This document shows, piece after piece, positions 1 through 7,105 of a DNA stretch of 35,901 nt. Position numbers and translations under genes: made by a program. Source of the DNA: an uncultured Desulfobacterium sp. (GTDB lineage Bacteria; Desulfobacterota; Desulfobacteria; Desulfobacterales; Desulfobacteraceae); contig CAKZLA010000188.1 of the NCBI GenBank assembly GCA_937124525.1, positions 1 through 35,901 on the forward strand, written 5' to 3'. Below the pieces are notes generated by a model. That model saw nothing but the letters and a program-made list of their open reading frames with translations, did not search any database and had not been told where the DNA came from. Every line of letters begins with the position of its first letter. Position 1 is the first letter of the stretch.

Positions 1-161
1 TTAAGCTCAAGGTTCAGGTAAAGATATTGATCGAATAGTTTGGAGAAAAGGTGAATAGCGGTGGTTTTGCCCACCTGTCTTGCGCCTCTTAGAATCAAAG
101 GTTTCCGATCCTTTTTTTGGGCCCAGGCTGACAGTTTTTTTAAGATATCCCTTTTGAACAT
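1..161 (-). CDS. AAA-type ATPase, N-terminal fragment (cut by window edge)
   Basis: Reading leftward from the ATG at 161, the frame stays open to the window edge (53 codons). The product starts MFKRDILKKLSAW and reaches LRGARQVGKTT at about residues 29-39. That is a Walker A P-loop in the form typical of the AAA_14/DUF4143 ATPases. These are stand-alone ATPases, often in mobile or accessory DNA, whose cellular role is mostly unknown. Only the first part of the P-loop domain is inside the window, so the C-terminal DUF4143 domain cannot be checked. Family assignment is by motif; the start is the only in-frame ATG near the end of homology. Confidence 0.7.
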   Translation of the reverse strand, partial: MFKRDILKKLSAWAQKKDRKPLILRGARQVGKTTAIHLFSKLFDQYLYLNLEL

Positions 162-1117
162 GATGTCCTCATTTGTTTATAAAACATAAAGTCATGGATA
201 TCTTCTTATTTTTTTGTAATAAAGTCAATGATAAATTTTAGTTTTCTTGTAGCATAGTCAAGCATTTCGTTTGCGGTGCAGTCGTCGTGAACGTAAACAT
301 CTGCGGCTTGTCCGCAGAATGTTTTTGTTGGGGCCTTATTTTCTTAAAGGGTGTTGAAATAAACAGGTACTTTTAAGCATTATTGATAATAATTTCAGTG
401 GGTTAGGTTCAAATACACTTTTTAGGTTAACCCACTGATTTTATTCATAAAATCCAAACGATTTCAACACCCTTTCTTGGAAGCATTTGTTTGGTGGGCA
501 AAATGCAGGTTTAAGACCATTTCGGGCCTCTGTATATTTTCTTTTGATTGTTATTTCTGGTTGTACTGCGGCCCGCCCCCATTGAGCCAGCCGCGTAGAA
601 ATATAAATTGCCAAAAAACATGTCAGAATTTCTGGGACGGAGTACTAGTAGCGCGGAAAGATATTTGAAAAATCTCGGTATTGAAGGCGTGCGAGATGCT
701 CTATAAGATTTGTCGAAGGGAAAAAATCCTCCATTTTGGAGTGGCGAATAATCAGCTTTATTGATAGCGGTTAAGACAACAAAGCCGTCCAGGAAGTCGT
801 CAGTTCCTTGGATGGCCTTAAACAAATAGTGACACGGATATAAGCGATAGCTATTTTGTTGGAGTCAACAAAATTGAAACCATACCTTTTATTTTACAAT
901 AGGTTAAATAGTTTTAGTGGGGGGGTAAAGAAAAACGTGATGCTAATTTTTTTGGGTATAATTATCACATATTATTCGCACCTGTATTGTATTTCATTAA
1001 GAATAGTATGCTGAATTTACAATTGATAAGTTATCTTGGATGGTCATTTCATGTTACTTTATTGGAATTAATTGGCATTAATCCAGAAATTAGATGACCA
1101 CCCCTTCTTTTGACATT
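162..1117. other. Gene-poor stretch with palindromic DNA and a possible decayed ORF
   Basis: No convincing full gene is visible. A short hairpin (CTGCGG/CCGCAG around CTTGT) lies at 301-317 and a MITE-like palindrome at 346-475. A 28-codon plus-strand reading at 620-706 (MSEFLGRSTSS...GIEGVRDAL) looks protein-like but is bounded by stops and has no good ribosome binding site, so it may be debris of a larger gene. The rest (about 710-1110) is AT-rich and unremarkable. Confidence 0.5.
346..475. repeat. MITE-like nested inverted repeat, about 130 bp
   Basis: The outer arms AAAGGGTGTTGAAAT (346-360) and its exact complement (461-475) are perfect over 15 bp. A second pair, CAGTGGGTTA (396-405) and TAACCCACTG (428-437), nests inside. 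No ORF is inside. The size and terminal inverted repeats fit a non-autonomous transposon or a folded repeat. No clear target duplication was found. Confidence 0.55.
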
Positions 1118-1294
1118 TTACAAATTGAAAGGAGTATTCAGACTCGATATATCAAAACTGCGCTCTTCTTTCAGATAGTTCACAAGTCTTTCAGAGGTAT
1201 CGAATGCATCAGCCATATCTCGTTGTCCTTCGAGTGATCTCACCCATTCTGAAACACGCTCGGTAATGGTTATGTTTTCAACTTCCTCATTCAT
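1118..1294 (-). CDS. Small 58-aa acidic protein of unknown function
   Basis: This short ORF (MNEEVENITITERVSEW...) begins 8 nt downstream of a clear AAGGAGA Shine-Dalgarno sequence and ends in TAA at 1118-1120. It is acidic and predicted largely helical, with no cysteine-rich or double-glycine leader. It lies 120 bp downstream of the papain-like gene on the same strand and is probably the last gene of that operon. The good ribosome binding site and natural-looking composition support a real gene. I do not recognise a family. An immunity/partner protein or a peptide substrate for the neighbouring enzymes are both possible but unproven. Confidence 0.6.
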   Translation of the reverse strand: MNEEVENITITERVSEWVRSLEGQRDMADAFDTSERLVNYLKEERSFDISSLNTPFNL

Positions 1295-1415
1295 TATTAT
1301 CTCCTTTTGTAATTATTTCTTCGGGGACTTTGCCCCTTGTTTTAATGTTAATAGCTGTCTCATATAATATTATTTAGATTAAAAAGCAATATTATTCGGA
1401 TAAATCTGTTTGCAT

Positions 1416-3017
1416 TCAAACTTTTTTTGTTTCTGAAAACCATTTCAAAATTTTCCAAATAGGTTTTTCTTTTATTGCAGACATAAGAGTTGAATCTCTG
1501 CTAACTTCAATAAATTCATCAAAGAGCTTTTGGTCATAACCTATGACCCTGTGCAGAAACAATCCTTGTTCAATATCAGTTGCATCGAAAAGTAATTCCA
1601 TTACTTCTAACTCATCAACTATAGCAATTGCTCTCCAAATAAATCTAGGTTTGTTTTCTAATAGAATCCTTCTTCTAATTTTTTTTGAAAGCAATTTAGC
1701 GCCTTCATATTCCTGTATTTGTAGTGCTGTTTTGAATTGATTGGTTGTTGTAAGAAAAATGTCCCATTCAAGACGTTGTTTTATATTAAGAATTCCTTTG
1801 ACTCTCATTTTTTCAATAAAACTATCGAATGTAATAATTAGATCAAAAATTGTTTCAAATGGAATCCTTATTTTATGGTAAAGAGGGATAAGCAACATGT
1901 CTGGAATAGCCCTTATGCTTCCTATTTTCCCATCGCTACCAACCCACGATGTATGTAGAGACCTAAAAGGTCCTCTTTTTTGGTTCCCAGCTAAGTATTC
2001 TATTTCCCTATCATCGAAGACCATTCTGGCAAAAGGACCTACTTGATCATCATGCGCGTATATCTTGTCAATCCTCGTTCCTCTCAGCAGGATAGGGCTG
2101 AGTTCAAATGGCTTTGGGTGCGAACTGTCTATACTGTAACCAGTAATAGCAACAGCATGTTTACCTTTAAGGAGACCAACATCGCCAGGAGCAGACATAT
2201 CAACCAAAAATAAACCTAGCAACAGAGGAACTCCTCCACTTAAATAAGCATAAAGGGTTGATTGTAATACTTCTATATTGGTCCCTCGGATCAAAAAAGG
2301 TTCGAGGCCGACATCTTTAATAGCATGAGCCATCTGTGGTAGCGTCAAACCATTATTAGGGAAATAACGAGTTTCCAGCATAGAGTGATCACAAGCAGTC
2401 TTTGTAATATCAACAGGTGATGGAATGGGGTGTTGAAATAATATCCCACTACCGTGAAATACGGACCACAATGAGCTTGTTGCACAGGCAGAAACCACAT
2501 GGTCTTGTTCTTGAAAAGCTAACGATTTTACAGTCAAATTTATACCAAAAAGGTTAACCTCATATTTTCTGACAATTGGAAAGTTTCTTCTGCCGTTATC
2601 TTTATCGTAAGTTATTAGGCACGTTTTCCCTATTATGGTTTTTGGTAAAGGTTTTAAAACAATGAACCCAAGATAAGAGTCTTGCAGCTTTTTTCCTGAA
2701 ACAGCTGATGTTTCTCCCTCAATAAAATTATTGTAATCGTCTTCAGTAAATTCCATATTGAAAAAATGAAGACGGGTACACTTTTTTTTATATGTTTTGT
2801 AGCAGGACACATAGTAGCCAGCATAATCCTCTAAGAAGTCTCTATCAATATAATAGTTTTCTACGATTATTACTTTGGCATCAAGAGCCTTAAAATAGCT
2901 TTTAAAATAAATTGTATGAAGTTTAGCATTAATAGTTGCTTCATCAGTTTCTGTTTTTTCGATTAAAATACGAATGAGATTATCGATAGAGTATACAGTA
3001 AATTCAAAATGTGTCAT
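1416..3017 (-). CDS. Papain/C39-fold cysteine peptidase-like protein, 533 aa
   Basis: I do not recognise the full-length family, but the middle of the protein carries a cysteine-peptidase layout. There are Gln residues at 169/171, Cys178 in SACATSSLWS, His287 in GKHAVAITGY, and Asp323/324 in KIYAHDDQVGPFARM, in the order and context of C39 or papain-like enzymes. The N-terminal 150 residues (containing YLGFIVLKPL) and the C-terminal 150 residues match nothing I can name. There is no signal peptide or membrane segment, so it is probably cytoplasmic. It follows the Xre and 39-aa genes on the same strand and precedes the 58-aa gene. The ribosome binding site is weak (GAGAG). Alternatives are a transglutaminase-like or catalytically dead member. 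Catalysis is inferred from motif order only. Confidence 0.65.
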   Translation of the reverse strand: MTHFEFTVYSIDNLIRILIEKTETDEATINAKLHTIYFKSYFKALDAKVIIVENYYIDRDFLEDYAGYYVSCYKTYKKKCTRLHFFNMEFTEDDYNNFIEGETSAVSGKKLQDSYLGFIVLKPLPKTIIGKTCLITYDKDNGRRNFPIVRKYEVNLFGINLTVKSLAFQEQDHVVSACATSSLWSVFHGSGILFQHPIPSPVDITKTACDHSMLETRYFPNNGLTLPQMAHAIKDVGLEPFLIRGTNIEVLQSTLYAYLSGGVPLLLGLFLVDMSAPGDVGLLKGKHAVAITGYSIDSSHPKPFELSPILLRGTRIDKIYAHDDQVGPFARMVFDDREIEYLAGNQKRGPFRSLHTSWVGSDGKIGSIRAIPDMLLIPLYHKIRIPFETIFDLIITFDSFIEKMRVKGILNIKQRLEWDIFLTTTNQFKTALQIQEYEGAKLLSKKIRRRILLENKPRFIWRAIAIVDELEVMELLFDATDIEQGLFLHRVIGYDQKLFDEFIEVSRDSTLMSAIKEKPIWKILKWFSETKKV

Positions 3018-3083
3018 TTGATCTCTCGCTGAATGATTTACGAAATTTGATTCTCAAAGAAACCATTGAATTATCGTTTTAAT

Positions 3084-3203
3084 TTAATTCGTGACAGAAT
3101 CACAAATTTCATTAATATTTCTATATAGTCGGCAGCATTTGAGGTCAAGTATATTTTCACTATTTCGAAATGTTTTAGCTAAATCATCAAAACGGTCATT
3201 CAT
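3084..3203 (-). CDS. 39-aa micro-ORF translationally coupled to the Xre gene
   Basis: The start codon overlaps the stop of the upstream Xre gene as ATGA, the classic arrangement for coupled translation. The peptide (MNDRFDDLAKTF...) has a Cys-Cys pair near residue 24 and a third Cys near residue 34. It ends 66 bp before the 533-aa gene. There is no family assignment. It could be a small regulator partner, a peptide substrate, or a leader needed for coupling. Short length keeps confidence moderate. Confidence 0.45.
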   Translation of the reverse strand: MNDRFDDLAKTFRNSENILDLKCCRLYRNINEICDSVTN

Positions 3204-3559
3204 TTCTTATCGTAACTTTTATTAAATCTTAAATATTTTAAATATTTAAGAAGTTCATTTTCTTCAGCTGTAGTTAAATCTTCAGAATACAGTGCGTACG
3301 ATGAAATAGATTTCGATGTTCTTTCTTCAACTTGTCTTTCTATTATCCCAGCCCTTTCTAAAAGAAGGTCGAAATCAATACCATAAGCGATTGCTAATTT
3401 GTAGAGAGTGTTGGCTGAAGGTTTTTTGATTTTGTTATTTTCTAATTGGCTTAAATAAGCGTTTGAAACTCCAGAAAGCTCTTCTACTTCTCTTAAAGTT
3501 AATTTTTTTGTTTCTCTAATATTTTTAAGTTCATCTCCGAATTTGTATGGTCCTCCCAT
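3200..3559 (-). CDS. Xre-family transcriptional regulator
   Basis: The 119-aa protein has an HTH_3/Cro-C1 domain at about residues 8-62, including LTLREVEELSGVSNAYLSQLEN, a canonical turn and recognition helix. A short charged C-terminal region follows. The start is chosen from AAGGAG 8 nt before the ATG. It is the first gene of the minus-strand operon and faces the radical SAM operon across a 170-bp divergent promoter region. Three similar palindromes lie in that region over both promoters, so this protein is the obvious candidate to bind them, repressing its own operon and the biosynthetic operon. That regulatory link is inference from position. Confidence 0.88.
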   Translation of the reverse strand: MGGPYKFGDELKNIRETKKLTLREVEELSGVSNAYLSQLENNKIKKPSANTLYKLAIAYGIDFDLLLERAGIIERQVEERTSKSISSYALYSEDLTTAEENELLKYLKYLRFNKSYDKK

Positions 3560-3596
3560 GGATACTCTCCTTATCTTATGAAATCCAGTTAATTAA

Positions 3597-3624
3597 TGTA
3601 TAATGATTTTGCTGATTTAGTCAA
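3597..3624 (-). promoter_or_regulatory. Sigma-70-type promoter of the Xre operon
   Basis: On the minus strand TTGACT (-35, 3619-3624) is separated by 16 bp from TATACA (-10, 3597-3602), about 40 bp upstream of the Xre start codon. The first CAAGC palindrome overlaps the -35 box. Confidence 0.55.
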
Positions 3625-3693
3625 GCAGCGTTTGAAAAAATCAAATATATCAAGCGTTGCTAAGAAATTGCTTGACACAACAAGCAATGCTTC
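3622..3693. promoter_or_regulatory. Array of three phased operator palindromes
   Basis: Three 13-bp imperfect palindromes of form CAAGC-NNN-GCTTG lie at 3622-3634 (CAAGCAGCGTTTG), 3651-3663 (CAAGCGTTGCTAA) and 3681-3693 (CAAGCAATGCTTC). Their starts are 29 and 30 bp apart, close to three helical turns. An extra TTGCTTG half-site is at 3668-3674. Site 1 overlaps the -35 of the minus promoter; site 3 fills the -35/-10 spacer of the plus promoter. The likely ligand is the Xre protein encoded alongside. Confidence 0.65.
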
Positions 3694-3700
3694 CTATATT
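3672..3700 (+). promoter_or_regulatory. Sigma-70-type promoter of the radical SAM operon
   Basis: TTGACA (3672-3677) and TATATT (3695-3700) are separated by 17 bp, a near-consensus promoter. Operator palindrome 3 lies in the spacer, so repressor binding would block polymerase. The predicted start is near 3707. Confidence 0.7.
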
Positions 3701-3728
3701 GTGCACATGATAAATTTCATTAAAAGAT

Positions 3729-4010
3729 GTGCAATATGAATTCAGAAAAAAATTACAAAACAAACTCAAAATCATCGTTGATCAAAAACCATACGATTGG
3801 TTTGCGAAATTCATTATAGGGTTTGGAATTAAAGAACTTGCTTCAGTGGATTCAAGTTACAAGGAGCACCTAATTATTTGTTGTCATACTCTTTATGGAA
3901 GCAAATGGATGATCGAAACGGAGCCAGGCGATCTCAGTAAAAGGTTATGTGAAAAACATAGCAAAATGGGAACTACACATTTGAAAAATTGTTCCAACTG
4001 GAGGTGGACC
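3729..4010 (+). other. 94-codon open region in frame with, and upstream of, the radical SAM gene
   Basis: From a GTG at 3729 the frame is open without interruption into the radical SAM gene, and its composition looks coding (for example KPYDWFAKFIIGFGIKEL). No good ribosome binding site precedes it, whereas a very strong one precedes the internal ATG at 4011. It may be a real N-terminal extension, a remnant of a fused domain, or leader RNA. A 27-codon ORF in another frame (3733-3816, MNSEKNYK...) is also present. I recognise no domain. Confidence 0.35.
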
Positions 4011-5141
4011 ATGAAAAGAAGCGTTAAATACAAACCAATTATTGTGAGGAACGGGAGAGAGGCAAACGGCGAAGTCGAGATCAACAAGAAGCCTCGCCAT
4101 ACTCAGTACATCTTTACCCTTACGCGCTGTTGTACACAGAACTGTGATTTTTGTGCCGTTGACGCACTGTATTGTCCAACGGTTGCCGGGTGTGCTGAAC
4201 GTGCTCATAAAGAGCAACTATCAGGTAGAGAACTCTCACCAGAGCAATGGTGTACAGTTGTTGAAAAAATATTGGCGATTGATTCATTTGCGGAGTTTGA
4301 TCTTTCTGGAGGTGACTGTTTATCCTTACCTTGGGTTTCTCAAAAGTTAATACCCTACATCTTACAACGAGTTCATAATAGAACACAGTTGTCCGTGACT
4401 TCAACTGCCGATTCACTTGTTGCTTGGCTGGACAACATTAATGAGAGCTGCTTAAGCACGATGCCTGGTGCCGTACATGTGACATTTGATGGTTATCGTC
4501 AGTATTCTTTTGATAATATCCGTTTGGCTTCTCAGGTGCGTAGGCTCGGGATGGAGTTCCATATTGAATGTCCTCTCACGGAAGGAAACTGTTCTCTTGA
4601 TAAAGTACATGATATCTATTATGCATTGAAAGATGCTGAGGTGAGAGAAATCCTTCTCATGAGGTTTTTCCCCGTTGGACGAGGGGCTGAGGAAAATGGA
4701 CATTATGAGATGGAGCCATCCACGGGTATGTACCAGACTGCAATTGCAGAGTTTTATCGGCTTGCGGCAAAGTACCCCAATGGTCCCATCATTAAAGTGC
4801 AATGTGCACTCAAAGAATTCGAACCCGAAAGACTAATGACAGTTCCGTGTAAAATGGGAGACTCCACCTGGTGCGTTATGCCTAATGGTATTCTTCTTAT
4901 ATGTCCATGGGCTTATGGTATGAATGGTCGCCCTTTGGATGGGAGTTTTGTTGCTGGAAATATATTTGACTGTGATTATGAGATATGCCGCTCAAAGGGG
5001 CGTGATCTTCGGGATGCCTTACGTAAAAAATATTCTCGGAAATGCAGGATACTCGCGTTCATTGAGGACTCCAGGTATAGGGCTACAATATGCCACACCA
5101 ATTCAGCTGAAGGGGGGTATAAACATGAGTTTGTTATATAG
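4011..5141 (+). CDS. Radical SAM enzyme with SPASM-like C-terminus
   Basis: Counting from the ATG at 4011 (376 aa), the Cx3Cx2C cluster motif is C41-TQN-C45-DF-C48, and the SAM-binding GGE-like motif is LSGGD at 99-103. The segment LLMRFFPVGRG near 216-225 and cysteines 280, 288, 298 and 345 recall the auxiliary-cluster (SPASM/twitch) region of peptide- or small-molecule-modifying enzymes. The start rests on GGAGGT 5 nt upstream; the frame also extends 94 codons further upstream. The gene is first in a tight four-gene operon and overlaps the next gene by 17 bp. The substrate is unknown. A RiPP maturase or a nucleobase/amino-acid-modifying enzyme are the main possibilities. Confidence 0.85.
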   Translation: MKRSVKYKPIIVRNGREANGEVEINKKPRHTQYIFTLTRCCTQNCDFCAVDALYCPTVAGCAERAHKEQLSGRELSPEQWCTVVEKILAIDSFAEFDLSGGDCLSLPWVSQKLIPYILQRVHNRTQLSVTSTADSLVAWLDNINESCLSTMPGAVHVTFDGYRQYSFDNIRLASQVRRLGMEFHIECPLTEGNCSLDKVHDIYYALKDAEVREILLMRFFPVGRGAEENGHYEMEPSTGMYQTAIAEFYRLAAKYPNGPIIKVQCALKEFEPERLMTVPCKMGDSTWCVMPNGILLICPWAYGMNGRPLDGSFVAGNIFDCDYEICRSKGRDLRDALRKKYSRKCRILAFIEDSRYRATICHTNSAEGGYKHEFVI

Positions 5142-6300
5142 AGATTACAGAGTCGGTGCAATGACGCTGCCTAACCCCATTGTTGTTGCATCCTGCCCCG
5201 CCACCGAAGACTGTGATCGGCTACTTCGATGTGCTGATGCTGGTGCTGGTGCGGCCATTCTGAAATCCTGCCACACCATTGAGAATTCCCCAAATGATAA
5301 TGGTTGTCGTCGTTTCCAGGTTTCTGATCGTGGATTGTGGGGAACGTCAACCATGGCTCGAGAGCTTCTGCATCCTGACAGTACATGCGTGATTTTAGAT
5401 GAAGTGAAAAAACGCAGTGATTTCAATGTGATACCAAGCGTAGCTGGATTCTCCTTGGAGCCTTCTATCTGGCTTGACACCCTTCATCTTCTCAAACAGC
5501 ACAATCCTAAATACGTTCAACTTGATTTATTCTATGTCGAGGAGGATTTGTCTCTACCGATTGTACAAGACCGATTACGAAAACTTGTGCTCAAATTGCG
5601 GCAAGAATGTAGCCTTAATCTATTGCCTAAGTTGAACCAGGAGTTGCGTCCAGGAGCAGCATTGGAGGTGTTCAAAAACACTGGGATTGCAGGGTGGAAT
5701 TTGTTAGATTCTATAAGGACACATTTACCCATGGATTTGTTGTCGCGCAAACCAGACTTTCCAATTTTCCAATTTGCTATGGGACTGGATTCAGCATCTC
5801 TGTTTGGCCCATGGCAATTACCGTTTATCTGTGAATATGTGTTCCGCTTGCGAAATGAATCGTCTATACCCATTTTGGCTGGTGGGGGTATAAATAATGC
5901 CACCGATGTTGCTCGTTTGTTGTCACTTGGAGCTAATGCTGTCCAGGTTGCAACAGCTATCCTTCGAGAGGGCCCGGGTTGGATCAAGCGTACTTTACTT
6001 GAGTTAGAGTCCTTGATGATAAAAGAACAAGTTAGCTCAATAGTGTCGCAGCCTTCTTTCACCAATGCTCAAGTACGTATTGACGAGTCACTGTGTTCAT
6101 CTTGTGGATGCTGTGCAGAACAGCTCATGTGCAACTCAATCGAAATGACTTCAGGTGTTCCACAAGTGAATTTCGATTGGTGTGATGGGTGCGGTTTCTG
6201 TGTCAGTCTTTGTCCCGCGGAAGCCATTTCCTTGTCCGTTGTACCTGAGCAGAAAACTGCAACACCTTTTGAAGAGGAGGCAACATGCTCCGAGAAATAA
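5125..6300 (+). CDS. Dihydroorotate/dihydropyrimidine dehydrogenase-like Fe-S flavoprotein
   Basis: This 391-aa protein has the FMN-binding TIM barrel of the DHODH/PreA family: Lys47 in LKSC, the phosphate-binding AGGGINNATDV at 252-262, and GANAVQVATAIL at 269-280. Two C-terminal ferredoxin motifs follow. The first is irregular (C324, C327, C330, then C336); the second is standard (C353, C356, C359, C363-P). The strand that normally carries the catalytic Asn-Cys/Ser-Pro motif reads VQLDLFYVEE, so the usual substrate loop is missing and ordinary pyrimidine chemistry is doubtful. The start has AGGGGGG 8 nt upstream and overlaps the previous gene. It probably reduces or oxidises a double bond in the pathway product. 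Confidence 0.82.
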   Translation: MSLLYRDYRVGAMTLPNPIVVASCPATEDCDRLLRCADAGAGAAILKSCHTIENSPNDNGCRRFQVSDRGLWGTSTMARELLHPDSTCVILDEVKKRSDFNVIPSVAGFSLEPSIWLDTLHLLKQHNPKYVQLDLFYVEEDLSLPIVQDRLRKLVLKLRQECSLNLLPKLNQELRPGAALEVFKNTGIAGWNLLDSIRTHLPMDLLSRKPDFPIFQFAMGLDSASLFGPWQLPFICEYVFRLRNESSIPILAGGGINNATDVARLLSLGANAVQVATAILREGPGWIKRTLLELESLMIKEQVSSIVSQPSFTNAQVRIDESLCSSCGCCAEQLMCNSIEMTSGVPQVNFDWCDGCGFCVSLCPAEAISLSVVPEQKTATPFEEEATCSEK

Positions 6301-7082
6301 AAGCAAAAGCCATTCTCCAGAAAAGCAAACTCCCAGCGTCCCCCTACTGTCTCAATCCGTATGTGGGATGCTCTCATAATTGCTGTTACTGCTACGCACG
6401 TTTCATGCGGCGTTTTACGAAACATTCCGAGCCCTGGGGGGGCTTTGTTGACGCTAAAATAAACGCCCCAGAAGTACTTGCAAGGCAGCTTGAGCGTGCT
6501 CCGGTTAACGGCCCAGTCCTTCTGGGCTCAGTTTGTGATGCCTATCAACCCATTGAAAAACACTATAAGATTACACGGAGATGTATAAAGGAACTTGTGG
6601 TTCATAAAATTTCCTTCTCGGTGCTTACTAAGTCCTGTCTGGTCTTGCGAGATCTTGACATTCTATCCCAGAGTGGCAATGTCGTTACGGTCGGTATCAG
6701 TATGTCAACACTTGATGATTCTATTCGACAGAAATTCGAGCCAGGGGCCTCGTCTGTTCAAGATCGATTGAACACCTTGAAAGAACTTCATGCAAACGGC
6801 ATACGAACATATGTGTTTATTGGTCCGATACTTCCGTTGATAACAGACCCGAAAGCTATAGTTGAGGCCGTTGGGCCTTTTGTGGATGAAGTGTGGGGAG
6901 AGGCTCTGAATACACGTTGCGGTAACCGTGGGGACCTTGTCCGCACATATAAAGCGTGCAAGTTGTCAGATGAATGGCAGTCACTAGTACGATCAGAAGA
7001 TTATTGGAGTGACATGGCCCATATGATAAAGAAAGCATGCCATAAAGCTAATTGTGATCTGATTGGTTTTTATCGGCATTGA
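6285..7082 (+). CDS. Radical SAM protein of the SPL/Rv2578c type
   Basis: The 265-aa protein has the cluster motif NPYVGC-SHN-C-CY-C (C29, C33, C36) and the downstream GSVCDAYQPIEKHYKITRRCI segment characteristic of spore-photoproduct-lyase-like (SPL) radical SAM proteins. It lacks a DNA-repair C-terminus and is shorter than true SPL (about 340 aa). GAGGAGG lies just before the ATG, which overlaps the flavoprotein gene by 16 bp, so translation is coupled. SPL-like proteins of this subgroup have no settled function. Here a second radical SAM step in the same pathway is likely, but its substrate is unknown. Confidence 0.85.
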   Translation: MLREIKAKAILQKSKLPASPYCLNPYVGCSHNCCYCYARFMRRFTKHSEPWGGFVDAKINAPEVLARQLERAPVNGPVLLGSVCDAYQPIEKHYKITRRCIKELVVHKISFSVLTKSCLVLRDLDILSQSGNVVTVGISMSTLDDSIRQKFEPGASSVQDRLNTLKELHANGIRTYVFIGPILPLITDPKAIVEAVGPFVDEVWGEALNTRCGNRGDLVRTYKACKLSDEWQSLVRSEDYWSDMAHMIKKACHKANCDLIGFYRH

Positions 7083-7105
7083 GCTGGTTAACAAGAGGAA
7101 ATATT

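Noticed and set aside
511..825. 104-codon minus-strand ORF
   Set aside because: The opposite strand at 620-706 looks more protein-like, and this ORF has no ribosome binding site or recognisable motif.
7079..7105. TTG start for the membrane protein
   Set aside because: The ATG at 7106 has a better ribosome binding site and the extra nine residues add nothing family-like.
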